From: Ga0077527 sp049433545
Lineage (GTDB): Bacteria; Pseudomonadota; Gammaproteobacteria; Burkholderiales; SG8-41
Direction of reading: 5' to 3'
Assembly (NCBI GenBank): GCA_049433545.1
Contig: JBMTEY010000084.1
Coordinates: 1-11,764, forward strand
DNA length: 11,764 nucleotides
Shown here: positions 5,388-11,764 of the stretch, piece after piece
Layout of the letters: every line of letters starts with the position of its first letter
Position numbering within the stretch: position 1 is the stretch's first letter
Notes under the pieces: generated by a model
Databases searched by the model: none
What the model was told of the DNA's origin: nothing
What the model saw: the letters and a program-made list of their open reading frames with translations, nothing else
Position numbers and translations under genes: made by a program

Positions 5388-6974
5388 TCAGTCAGCCAGC
5401 ACGGTCTTTCTGGCGGCGTCCTTTCGCTTCACGGTGCGCGCCATGATCCATGCCGGCACCATCGCCAGTACGTAAACCACGCCGACCAGCATGAAGCTGT
5501 CGCGGAAGCCCATGGTGTAAGCCTGGGCGTGGATCACCTTGCCGAGGAAATGCAGCGCGCCCGCGCCCTGCAGCTCGTCGGGCACGCCGGCGCGCGCGAG
5601 CAGAGTTTCCATGGTGCGCAGCAGTTCGAGGGTGGCCGAGTTGGCCGCAGTCTGCATCGCGGTCAGCGTGTCGCTGTGGAAAAAGGTGCGGCGGTCGAGC
5701 ATCACCGAGAGCAGGTTGACGCCGAAGGCGCCGCCGATCTGGCGGGTGAAGTTGATCATGCCCGCGCCCTGGCTCAACTGTTCAGGGCCGAGCGCGCGCA
5801 GTGCGGTGACGTTGAGCGCGGGCTTGATCAGCGCGAGTCCGATGCGCGACAGCACCACGCTGAAGGCGATGGTCCAGAACGGCATGTTGGCGTCGACGCC
5901 GGCGAGCCAGAACGCGGACACTGCGAAGAACAGCAGGCCGGACATGATCAGAACGGTGGGTGACATGCGATCGCTCATGTAGCCGCCCAGCGGCATCAGC
6001 AGGCCCATCACCAGTCCCGCGGGCATCAGCAGCAGGCCGGCGGCGAGCGGGGTGGCGTGCTGCACGGTCTGCACGAACAGCGGCACCAGGTAGGTCGAAC
6101 CGAAAATGCCGGCGCCGTAGATCACAGCCACCGCGGCGGCGGCGGTGAACTGCGGGTTGGCAAACACCCTGAGGTCGACCAGCGGGGCGTCGGTGCGGCG
6201 CGACCAGGGGACGAAGGCACCGCCGCTGGCGAGCGAGACCAGGAACAGGGTGAGCACGTAATCCGACTGCCAGCCTTCGCGCTGGCCGTTGGACAGCGCG
6301 GTGAGCGCGGTGGCGATGGCCACCGACAGCAGCACGAAGCCGGGGACGTCGAAACGCACGCGGCGGTTTTCCTCCTCCCGCCCGGGCAGGAAAACGCCGC
6401 CGATCAGCATCGCCAGCGCGGTGACGCCCATGGGCACGAAGAAGATGAAGCGCCAGTTGAACCAGTCGATGAGGATGCCGCCCAGCGTCGGCCCGATCGC
6501 CGGGCCGAGAATCACGCTCATGCCGAAAAATCCCATCGCCGCGCCGCGCTGGTCGGGCGGGAACACGCGGAACAGTGTGTACATCGCCAGCGGCTGCAGC
6601 AGCCCGGCGACCGCGCCCTGCACGATGCGCGCGAGAATCAGCACGTTTTCATTGGGGGCGATGCCGGCGAGCAGCAGCGCGACTATGAACACCGCGAGCG
6701 CGCCGATGAAGGTGTTGCGCTGGCCGAAATTGTTCATCAGCCAGGCATTGAGCAGCATGCCCACGGTCATTGCCGCCAGCGTGCCGGTGGACAGCCACTG
6801 CGCGCGGTCCTGGCCGATGCCGAAGGCGCCCATGATGTCGGGTATCGCGACGTTGACGCTGGTGGTGGTGAGTACCGCGGAGATCGTGCCCAGCATCACC
6901 GTGGCCGTGGCGTACCAGCGGTAGGCCGGGCCGTAGCGCGCGAACAGCTCCTCAGTCGTTGCGGTTGGTCGCAA
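5388..6974 (-). CDS. DHA2-family MFS drug exporter, EmrB/QacA-like permease
   Basis: Inner-membrane proton-driven exporter of about 528 residues, the usual size for the 14-helix DHA2 family. Evidence is the N-terminal YRWYATATVMLGTISAVLTT helix, the motif VNVAIPDIMGAFGIGQDRAQ with WLSTG, a motif-A-like loop NNFGQRNTF (81-89), and the antiporter motif C ILGPAIGPTLGGILID at about residues 155-170. A series of hydrophobic segments follows, and the protein ends in a basic tail. The start is TTG at 6974: no ATG or GTG gives a complete first helix, and GAGG lies six bases upstream. It overlaps the end of the membrane-fusion gene by 23 bases, so the two are translationally coupled. Together they should pump amphipathic drugs or toxic metabolites through an outer-membrane channel of TolC type, which is not in the window. 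Substrates cannot be predicted. Confidence 0.93.
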   Translation of the reverse strand: MRPTATTEELFARYGPAYRWYATATVMLGTISAVLTTTSVNVAIPDIMGAFGIGQDRAQWLSTGTLAAMTVGMLLNAWLMNNFGQRNTFIGALAVFIVALLLAGIAPNENVLILARIVQGAVAGLLQPLAMYTLFRVFPPDQRGAAMGFFGMSVILGPAIGPTLGGILIDWFNWRFIFFVPMGVTALAMLIGGVFLPGREEENRRVRFDVPGFVLLSVAIATALTALSNGQREGWQSDYVLTLFLVSLASGGAFVPWSRRTDAPLVDLRVFANPQFTAAAAVAVIYGAGIFGSTYLVPLFVQTVQHATPLAAGLLLMPAGLVMGLLMPLGGYMSDRMSPTVLIMSGLLFFAVSAFWLAGVDANMPFWTIAFSVVLSRIGLALIKPALNVTALRALGPEQLSQGAGMINFTRQIGGAFGVNLLSVMLDRRTFFHSDTLTAMQTAANSATLELLRTMETLLARAGVPDELQGAGALHFLGKVIHAQAYTMGFRDSFMLVGVVYVLAMVPAWIMARTVKRKDAARKTVLAD

Positions 6975-8094
6975 TGTGCACCTCGACCATCATTCCGGGG
7001 CGCAGCAGCGGATCCTTTTTCTCGAGGCGGATGCGCAGCGGCAGGCGCTGGGTGATCTTGGTGAAGTTGCCGCTGGGGTTGGGGTCGGGCAGCAGCGCGA
7101 ACTTGCTGGTGGCGGCGCGGCCGATGCGGAAGACTTCCCCCTCGAACACCCGGCCGGGATAGGCATCGACGGTGATCTCGGCTTTCATGCCCGGCTTCAG
7201 CCGCGCGATGTCGGTTTCCTTGACGTTGGCGTCTATCCAGATGTCATCGGGATCGTGGAACATCAGGATGCGCTGCCCGCTGGATACGTGTTCACCCTTG
7301 CGCACGAAGGTCATCACGATGCGGCCGTCGCCCGGGCTGGTGACGGTGCGGTCGGCGAGGTCGACGTCGCGACGGCGGATCTCGGCGCGGATTTCCTCGG
7401 CCTGGTTTTCGAGCACGGCGAGCTGGCGCTGCATCACCTGCAGTTCGCGCCGGCTGCCGCCTGCCGCGGACAGCGTGCCGCGCACCGCGGCGATGTCGGC
7501 GAGCGCCTTGCGGTGGTTTTCCTGCGCCTGCTGCCACGCGGTGCGCGCGCGTTCCATCGCCTGCGGTGACAGCCATTTGCGCGAGGCGAGGTCGCGTGCG
7601 CGTTCGTAGTCTTCGCGCGCCTGTTTCATTTCGGCGTTGCGCGCCGCAGCTTCCGCTTCGGCGGCGGCCAGGCGGCTGGTTTCGCTCTGGAACCTGCCCT
7701 GGGTTTCCTGGTCAACCTGGCCGCTGCGCGTGCGCACCACGGCCATCTGGTTTTCGATCGCGTCGAGGCGGGCGACCAGCGCCGCACGCTGCAGCTGCGA
7801 GTCGCGGTCGTCGATTCTGAACAGCAGGTCGCCTTTTTTCACCGCGTCGCCCTGGATCACCGGCAGTTCGGTGATCCAGCCTGCGGCGCGGCTCGACAGC
7901 GTGATGATTTCACCGTCGATGCGCGCGTCGTCGATGTAGACGTGGGTCCAGCGCATCCACGCCCAGTGTGCCATCCACGCCAGCAGCAGCACGGCGGCGA
8001 TGAGCAGCAGCCAGGATTTTGGGGTGATGCGCGTGTGGTCGGATGCGGCCATCTTCAGGGCGGTCGGGGTGCGAGGTTTTGTCGTGGTGCGCAC
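6952..8094 (-). CDS. HlyD/EmrA-family membrane-fusion (periplasmic adaptor) protein
   Basis: The protein of up to 380 residues has one N-terminal transmembrane helix (about 28-46) after a basic cytoplasmic tail. Next is a first beta-barrel/lipoyl half (VYIDDARIDGEIITLSSRAA, then VKKGDLLFRIDD). A long helical, probably coiled-coil hairpin runs from about 97 to 245, rich in Ala, Glu, Gln and Arg. The second lipoyl half and barrel include TVTSPGDGRI and VKETDIARLKPG. EmrA-like adaptors link the MFS permease to an outer-membrane channel. The start is uncertain: GTG at 8094 and ATG at 8052 both lack a good ribosome site, and the shorter form keeps the whole helix. It is the upstream gene of the pair, and its stop codon lies inside the start region of the permease gene. 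Confidence 0.92.
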   Translation of the reverse strand: MRTTTKPRTPTALKMAASDHTRITPKSWLLLIAAVLLLAWMAHWAWMRWTHVYIDDARIDGEIITLSSRAAGWITELPVIQGDAVKKGDLLFRIDDRDSQLQRAALVARLDAIENQMAVVRTRSGQVDQETQGRFQSETSRLAAAEAEAAARNAEMKQAREDYERARDLASRKWLSPQAMERARTAWQQAQENHRKALADIAAVRGTLSAAGGSRRELQVMQRQLAVLENQAEEIRAEIRRRDVDLADRTVTSPGDGRIVMTFVRKGEHVSSGQRILMFHDPDDIWIDANVKETDIARLKPGMKAEITVDAYPGRVFEGEVFRIGRAATSKFALLPDPNPSGNFTKITQRLPLRIRLEKKDPLLRPGMMVEVHIATNRND

Positions 8095-8279
8095 CGACTA
8101 TTACGCCAGCTTGGGCGTGAGGGCAAGCCGGCAGGGACGAAAAGTCCGGTATGTGGCCGGCGATGCCCTTGCACATTGCCGCGGAAGCGCGGCGTTGTAA
8201 GCGCCGCCGGGCGACGCGGAGGCTCCAACATCCGGATTCGGGCTGCGACGTAGGGGCCGCGGCGCAAGCCGTCTTCGTG
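8095..8279. other. Intergenic region between the ThDP enzyme gene and the efflux operon
   Basis: This 185-base gap separates two minus-strand genes and should hold the promoter of the efflux pair. The only structure I can see is a six-pair hairpin, GCGGCG (8189-8194) with CGCCGC (8202-8207), around a seven-base loop; it has no T-run on either strand. No adjacent MarR- or TetR-type regulator gene and no convincing promoter boxes were found. Confidence 0.3.
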
Positions 8280-9947
8280 TTATGTCCTGTGCACCACCGG
8301 CGCCAGCATGTTCTGGTCGATCATCACGTCGACGATCGCCGGCTTGCCGCTGGCCAGTGCGCGCTGGATTGCGCCTTCGAGGTCGCCGGGGCGGGTGACG
8401 TGTTCACCGTGCGCGCCGAATACTTTCGCCAGCGCTCCGAAGTCCGGGTTTTTGTAATCGACGGCGAAGTAGCGGCCGCCGAAGTGCTCGTTCTGGAACG
8501 CGCGTTCGTTGCCCAGGCCCTGGTCGTTGAACACAACGTAGACCACGGCGATGTTTTCGCGCACCGCGGTCTCCAGTTCGCCGATGTTGCACATTGCGCC
8601 CATGTCGCCGGAGGCGCACAGCACCGGGCGGTCGGGACGGGCGAGCTTGGCGCCCATCGCGATCGGCAGCGATCCGCCGACCGAGGCCCAGTCGTCTATG
8701 CACATGAAGGTGTCGGGTTCGTAGCTTTTGAAATAGCTGCGCACGTGTTTGCCGCCGTTGCCCGCATCGACGACGAGGATGCCGTCCTTGGGCAATACCT
8801 TGCGGATCATGTGCGCGACGTACTGTGGCTGTATCGGCTCGGCCTCGGGGCGCAGGATGCCGTTGATCTCGGCTTCATATGCGCTGCGCGCGCCGGCGAC
8901 GTCGAACCAGGATTTGCGTGGCTTGTTTTTTGCTGCGCGTTCGGCAAGGCCCATGATGAAGCTGGTTGCCGAACCGGCGACGCCCAGCGTCACCGGGAAC
9001 ACGATGCCGATCTGGCCCGGCGCCGAGGTCTGGTGAATGATCTTCGCGTTCTCGCTGAAGATGCCGTACTTGTACATCGTCGAGAACACGTCGAAGTGCG
9101 CACCGACGGCGATGATCACGTCGGACTGGGGCGCAGCGCGGTTGGCGCTGGAAAAACCGTTGCGGCCCAGCGGACCCAGCGCCAGCGGGTGCGAAGCCGG
9201 GAAGGCGTCGGGCGAGTACTGCAGCGCGGCGGCGGGGATGCCGGTCGCTTCGGCGAGTTTCTGCATCGCCGCCACTGCCTGTTCCTTCATCACGCCGCGG
9301 CCGATCACGAACAGCGGGCGTTCGGCTTTGCTGATCAGTGCCCACGCGGCGTCGATCTGCGCCGGGTCGCATACCGCCGGCACGGTGCTGCGGTAGGCTG
9401 CGGGTGCGGTGGTTTCGGCGGCTACCTGCTGCAGCAGCACTTCGCTGGCGGATTCGATGTGCGTCGGGCCCTGTGGCTCGGTAAGCGCCACGCGGAAGGC
9501 CTTGCGCACGGCTTCCTGGATCTTTTCGGGATAGGGAATGCTGTAGGCCCACTTGGTGATCGGGCGCATGAACGGAATCTGGTCCATGTCCTGGGTGGCG
9601 TCGCGTTCGCGCATGACGCTTTCCTGCACGCCGGTGATGCTGATCACCGGCACGTTGCCCTTGAACGCGGCGGCGGTGGCGGTGACGATGTTGGTGACGC
9701 CGGGGCCTTCGGTGACGGTGACCACCGAGGGTTTGTTGGCGGCGCGCGCGAAACCGTAGGCCATGAATGCGGCACCCTGCTCGTGGCGGGTGAGGATGAA
9801 GCGGATCTGCGGCGTTACGCGCAGTTCGTCGAGGATGGCGAGGTTCTGCGTGCCGGGTATGCCGAAGACGTGGTCTATGCCTTCGCGCAGCAGGCCGTCG
9901 ACGAGGGCGCGGGCGCCGCTGACGGTTTTGGCGGGTGGTTTGTTCAT
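8280..9947 (-). CDS. Thiamine diphosphate-dependent enzyme, acetolactate synthase large-subunit-like
   Basis: The 555-residue cytoplasmic protein has the three-domain layout of the acetolactate synthase/pyruvate oxidase group. The N-terminal Pyr domain has GIPGTQN and the catalytic glutamate Glu56 in RHEQGAAFMAYGFAR, then EGPGVTN. A central domain starts near residue 195. The C-terminal PP domain carries the ThDP/metal motif GDM (447-449), with Asn474 in VVFND closing it; the third motif position is Met where Gly, Ala or Ser is usual. Such enzymes decarboxylate 2-oxo acids and transfer or release the resulting aldehyde unit. No regulatory small subunit (ilvH-like) or branched-chain synthesis gene is adjacent, so a catabolic role is more likely than valine or isoleucine synthesis. 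The start at 9947 is supported by GGAG six bases upstream. The exact reaction is unknown. Confidence 0.88.
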   Translation of the reverse strand: MNKPPAKTVSGARALVDGLLREGIDHVFGIPGTQNLAILDELRVTPQIRFILTRHEQGAAFMAYGFARAANKPSVVTVTEGPGVTNIVTATAAAFKGNVPVISITGVQESVMRERDATQDMDQIPFMRPITKWAYSIPYPEKIQEAVRKAFRVALTEPQGPTHIESASEVLLQQVAAETTAPAAYRSTVPAVCDPAQIDAAWALISKAERPLFVIGRGVMKEQAVAAMQKLAEATGIPAAALQYSPDAFPASHPLALGPLGRNGFSSANRAAPQSDVIIAVGAHFDVFSTMYKYGIFSENAKIIHQTSAPGQIGIVFPVTLGVAGSATSFIMGLAERAAKNKPRKSWFDVAGARSAYEAEINGILRPEAEPIQPQYVAHMIRKVLPKDGILVVDAGNGGKHVRSYFKSYEPDTFMCIDDWASVGGSLPIAMGAKLARPDRPVLCASGDMGAMCNIGELETAVRENIAVVYVVFNDQGLGNERAFQNEHFGGRYFAVDYKNPDFGALAKVFGAHGEHVTRPGDLEGAIQRALASGKPAIVDVMIDQNMLAPVVHRT

Positions 9948-10051
9948 GGGCTGCTCCGGTGTGCGGGGTTGCGGTGAAAGGTGCGTATGCTAAACGCAAG
10001 CGGGTGTGCGCGGCCAGCGCGGGTCCACACCCTGCGCCGAACATGCCAATG

Positions 10052-10076
10052 AAAAAACCCCGCCGCAGCGGGGTTT
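10052..10076 (-). terminator. Rho-independent terminator of the alpha/beta hydrolase gene
   Basis: Read on the minus strand, AAACCCCGC (from 10076 down) and GCGGGGTTT form a perfect nine-pair stem around the loop TGCG, and the stem leads into six Ts (10057-10052). It lies about 20 bases after the hydrolase stop codon, separating it from the ThDP enzyme gene downstream, which therefore probably has its own promoter in 9948-10051. Confidence 0.9.
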
Positions 10077-10095
10077 GTCCGGGACAGCCGCGGAA

Positions 10096-10959
10096 TCAGG
10101 CCGCTTTCTGCAGCGCGCGCAACTGTTTGGCGATGAAGGCCATCACCATCGCGTGCGAACGGTCGGCGTCGGGTCCCGGCGTTGCCGTCCACTCGTGTTC
10201 GCAGCCCGCGAAAATCTCGAGCTGGCATTCGCCGCCTGCGGCGCGGTAAGTTGCCGCGAATTTTTCCTGGATCGGCGGGATTACGTTGTCGTCCTCGCCG
10301 CCCTGCATGATCAGCATGGGCGGCATCACCACCTTTTCCTTGCGCTCGAGGATTTCCTGCGGATTGCCTTCATGGATGGCGTTGGCCGGGGCGAAGAAGG
10401 TGTCGGATTTTTTCATCATTTCCTTGTTGCCCTTGCGTTCGGCCTGGGCGCGGCGCGCCACCGGGTCACTGATCGGCGAACGCGTGGCGACGTAGGCGAC
10501 CGCGGCGTCGAGCTGCGGGGCTTCGGTGAGCGGGATCGCGGCGTAAAGCGGGTCGCGCGGTTTCATGCCGAGCAGTTGCGCGACATGGCCGCCGCTGGAG
10601 CTGCCGAGCACGCCGAGCGTGGCGGCGTCGCCGTTCCAGCCCTTGGCCTGGTGCTTGACCCAGCGGATCGCGTAATGCGCGTCCTGCACGCAGGCCGGAT
10701 ACGGCGCTTCTTCGGACAGCCGCAGGTCGGGCGACACCACCAGCATGCCGGCAGCGGCGATGGCGCGCGCCATCGGTTCGTTGGCGTAACGGTCCTTGCG
10801 TGACCATGCACCGCCGTGCAGATCAACCAGCACCGAAAACGGGCCTGTGCCCTGCGGCTGGTAGATGCGCGCAATCAGTTTGCGTTTGCCGGTGTTGCGG
10901 TATTCGATCTCCGAAACCTTGACGGCGAACAGGTTGGCGGGGTTGTAGGCGAGTGTCAT
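10096..10959 (-). CDS. Alpha/beta hydrolase fold esterase/lipase-like protein
   Basis: The start at 10959 is fixed by GGAGGA six bases upstream; longer readings of the frame would run into the divergent YciI gene. The 287-residue protein has no signal peptide and is probably cytoplasmic. The oxyanion motif is DLHGGAW (HGG at 48-50), the nucleophile elbow is G-S-S-S-G-G with Ser121, the acid is in GGEDDNV (about 223-224), and the histidine is His255 in GCEHEW. This is the pattern of the hormone-sensitive-lipase/feruloyl-esterase-like branch of small carboxylesterases (BD-FAE-type). It would hydrolyse an ester of a small or medium acid, but nothing identifies the substrate. It is likely transcribed alone: there is a good terminator downstream and a divergent gene upstream. 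Confidence 0.9.
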   Translation of the reverse strand: MTLAYNPANLFAVKVSEIEYRNTGKRKLIARIYQPQGTGPFSVLVDLHGGAWSRKDRYANEPMARAIAAAGMLVVSPDLRLSEEAPYPACVQDAHYAIRWVKHQAKGWNGDAATLGVLGSSSGGHVAQLLGMKPRDPLYAAIPLTEAPQLDAAVAYVATRSPISDPVARRAQAERKGNKEMMKKSDTFFAPANAIHEGNPQEILERKEKVVMPPMLIMQGGEDDNVIPPIQEKFAATYRAAGGECQLEIFAGCEHEWTATPGPDADRSHAMVMAFIAKQLRALQKAA

Positions 10960-11069
10960 GGGGTTCCTCCGTGCGGGCGTTCGCGAAAAATGCCATATCA
11001 TAAGCCCTCTTTTGCGCGGACGATCACCGGCTGCGCATCCCGTTTCAGTCCACATTGAGGAGCTGCACC
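10960..11069. promoter_or_regulatory. Divergent intergenic region between the esterase and YciI genes
   Basis: The 110-base gap must hold promoters for both directions. For the leftward esterase gene a TATGAT -10-like hexamer lies at 10997-11002 (minus strand), about 37 bases before the start codon, with no good -35 box. On the plus strand the only clear signal is the GAGGAG ribosome site (11057-11062) of the YciI gene. The promoter assignment is tentative. Confidence 0.3.
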
Positions 11070-11372
11070 ATGCTTTGGGCCATTTCCTGCGTCGACAAGC
11101 CGGACACCGCTGCGATCCGCGATTCGGTGCTGCAGCCGCACCGTGATTACCTCGGCAGCCAGAAACACATCCTGGTGCTGGCCGGGGCAACGCAGAACGA
11201 CGAAGGCACGGCGGCGATCGGCAGCCTGTTCATCGTCAACGTCAGCAGTCGCGCCGAGGCGAAGAAATTCTCCGACGGTGATCCGTTCACGCAGAAAGGC
11301 GTGTTCGCCAGCATCACCATCACCCGCATGCGCAAGGGGCAGTGGAATCCTGAGGCGGCGGCCGGGGCCTGA
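11070..11372 (+). CDS. YciI family protein
   Basis: The start at 11070 follows GAGGAG by seven bases; a TTG 15 bases earlier overlaps that site. The 100-residue product matches the YciI fold in order. It begins with MLWAISCVDKPDTAAIRDSV and has the conserved histidine in PHRDYL. Next come LVLAGATQNDEG, the strand GSLFIVNVSS, and then KKFSDGDPFTQKGVFASITI with the conserved acidic DP. YciI proteins are small ferredoxin-like dimeric alpha/beta-barrel proteins; some have weak hydrolase or dehydrohalogenase-like activity, and most have no known role. It precedes a DUF3095-like gene by 27 bases on the same strand, so the two are probably co-transcribed. Confidence 0.85.
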   Translation: MLWAISCVDKPDTAAIRDSVLQPHRDYLGSQKHILVLAGATQNDEGTAAIGSLFIVNVSSRAEAKKFSDGDPFTQKGVFASITITRMRKGQWNPEAAAGA

Positions 11373-11399
11373 TCCCGTCCCCTGACTCCGGCGCAACTG

Positions 11400-11764
11400 A
11401 TGCCGACGCTGTCGTTCTATACCGACCTGCCGGTCATCACCGATTTCGCGGCGATCACGCATGCGGAGAGTTATGCCGCGCTGCCCGACGACTGGCATGT
11501 CGCGCTGTGCGACGTGCGCAATTCGACGGCGGCCGTTGCCGACGGCAAGTACCGCAACGTCAATTCGATCGGCGCCGCGGCGATCACCGCGGTGCTCAAT
11601 GCCGCCGGCGGGGTCGAGGTGCCGTTCAGTTTCGAGGGCGATGGCAGCCTCATCTGCGTGCCGCAGCGCCTGCTTGAGCCGACCCGCGCGGCGCTGGCCA
11701 AAACGCGGGAGGTGGCGCGCGACGCCTTCGGCCTCGACCTGCGCATCGCCACGGTGCCGGTGCC
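11400..11764 (+). CDS. DUF3095-like protein, N-terminal part, with nucleotide-cyclase-like motifs (runs off the right edge)
   Basis: From the ATG at 11400 the frame is open for 121 codons to the window end. The opening, FYTDLPVITDFAAITHAESY then ALPDDWHVALCDVRNSTAAV, matches what I recall of DUF3095 proteins. Asp38 in CDVRNSTAAVADGKY and Asp81 in FEGDGSLICVP sit where class III nucleotide cyclases have their two metal-binding aspartates (D-x-x-x-S-T and GDG). The IGAAAITAVLNAAGG helix and loop lie between. It may thus be a cyclase-fold protein, active or degenerate; the purine-selecting and transition-state residues would lie beyond the edge. No ribosome site is evident before the ATG, and it is in the same frame as the upstream YciI gene, so coupled translation is possible. 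The family name is from memory; the motifs are seen. Confidence 0.7.
   Translation, partial: MPTLSFYTDLPVITDFAAITHAESYAALPDDWHVALCDVRNSTAAVADGKYRNVNSIGAAAITAVLNAAGGVEVPFSFEGDGSLICVPQRLLEPTRAALAKTREVARDAFGLDLRIATVPV

Noticed and set aside
6057..7055. Long plus-strand open frame opposite the efflux genes
   Set aside because: Low-complexity, His/Arg/Glu-rich translation lying antisense to the clear MFS permease; a GC-driven shadow.
8189..8207. Hairpin between the ThDP gene and the efflux operon as a terminator
   Set aside because: Six pairs with a seven-base loop and no T-run on either strand; it also lies upstream of both minus-strand genes' relevant ends rather than just after a stop codon.
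8151..9977. Very long open frame on the plus strand opposite the ThDP enzyme gene
   Set aside because: It is the complement of a clear coding gene in GC-rich DNA. Its translation is compositionally biased (rich in Arg, Ala, Gly, His and Val) and matches no family.
11370..11402. YciI TGA as a second selenocysteine codon joining YciI to the DUF3095-like protein
   Set aside because: The two frames match (a one-in-three chance), but the linker has no redox motif, the stop falls after a complete YciI domain, and the next ATG starts a complete-looking domain.
1..11764. Mobile elements, CRISPR arrays, tRNA or rRNA genes
   Set aside because: No repeated spacer pattern, transposase-like protein, terminal inverted repeats or recognisable tRNA/rRNA sequence was seen on reading through the window.

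Overview
This window is GC-rich, densely packed bacterial chromosome, most likely from a betaproteobacterium of the Burkholderiales type. The pointers are an orphan Bug/TctC-type periplasmic solute receptor, an EmrA/EmrB-like efflux pair, an ACMSD-type amidohydrolase, a Tat-exported dienelactone hydrolase and an acetolactate-synthase-like ThDP enzyme. No rRNA, tRNA, insertion sequence, integrase or CRISPR array was seen. Taxonomy is inferred from gene content only.

Layout. Bases 1-1500 (minus strand) carry an apparent operon: a two-repeat dimeric alpha/beta-barrel-like protein, a glutathione S-transferase, and the 5' end of an aldo/keto reductase cut by the window edge. Diverging from it at 1626 is the most notable gene, an AhpE-type peroxiredoxin. 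Its reading frame holds an in-frame TGA exactly at the peroxidatic cysteine position, followed by a SECIS-like hairpin. I read it as one intact 153-residue selenoprotein rather than two fragments. A strong intrinsic terminator (2110-2155) closes it. Then come an ACMSD-like amidohydrolase (2192-3262), a dienelactone hydrolase gene with an in-frame TAG and a one-base frameshift (3373-4271), and a Bug receptor (4356-5381).

Bases 5388-8094 (minus) encode an MFS drug exporter and its membrane-fusion partner, overlapping by 23 bases. 8280-9947 (minus) is the ThDP enzyme. 10096-10959 (minus) is an alpha/beta hydrolase with a clear terminator. At the right end, a YciI-family protein (11070-11372) and the start of a DUF3095-like protein with a nucleotide-cyclase-like motif pair (11400 to the edge) run on the plus strand.

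Taken together, the genes suggest a region for handling small organic acids or aromatic-type compounds (hydrolase, amidohydrolase, ThDP enzyme, solute receptor, esterase), plus protection from electrophiles, drugs and peroxides (GST, aldo/keto reductase, Emr pump, selenoperoxiredoxin). No substrate can be named from the sequence. The main point is the recoded UGA: automatic annotation would miss this peroxiredoxin or split it in two.
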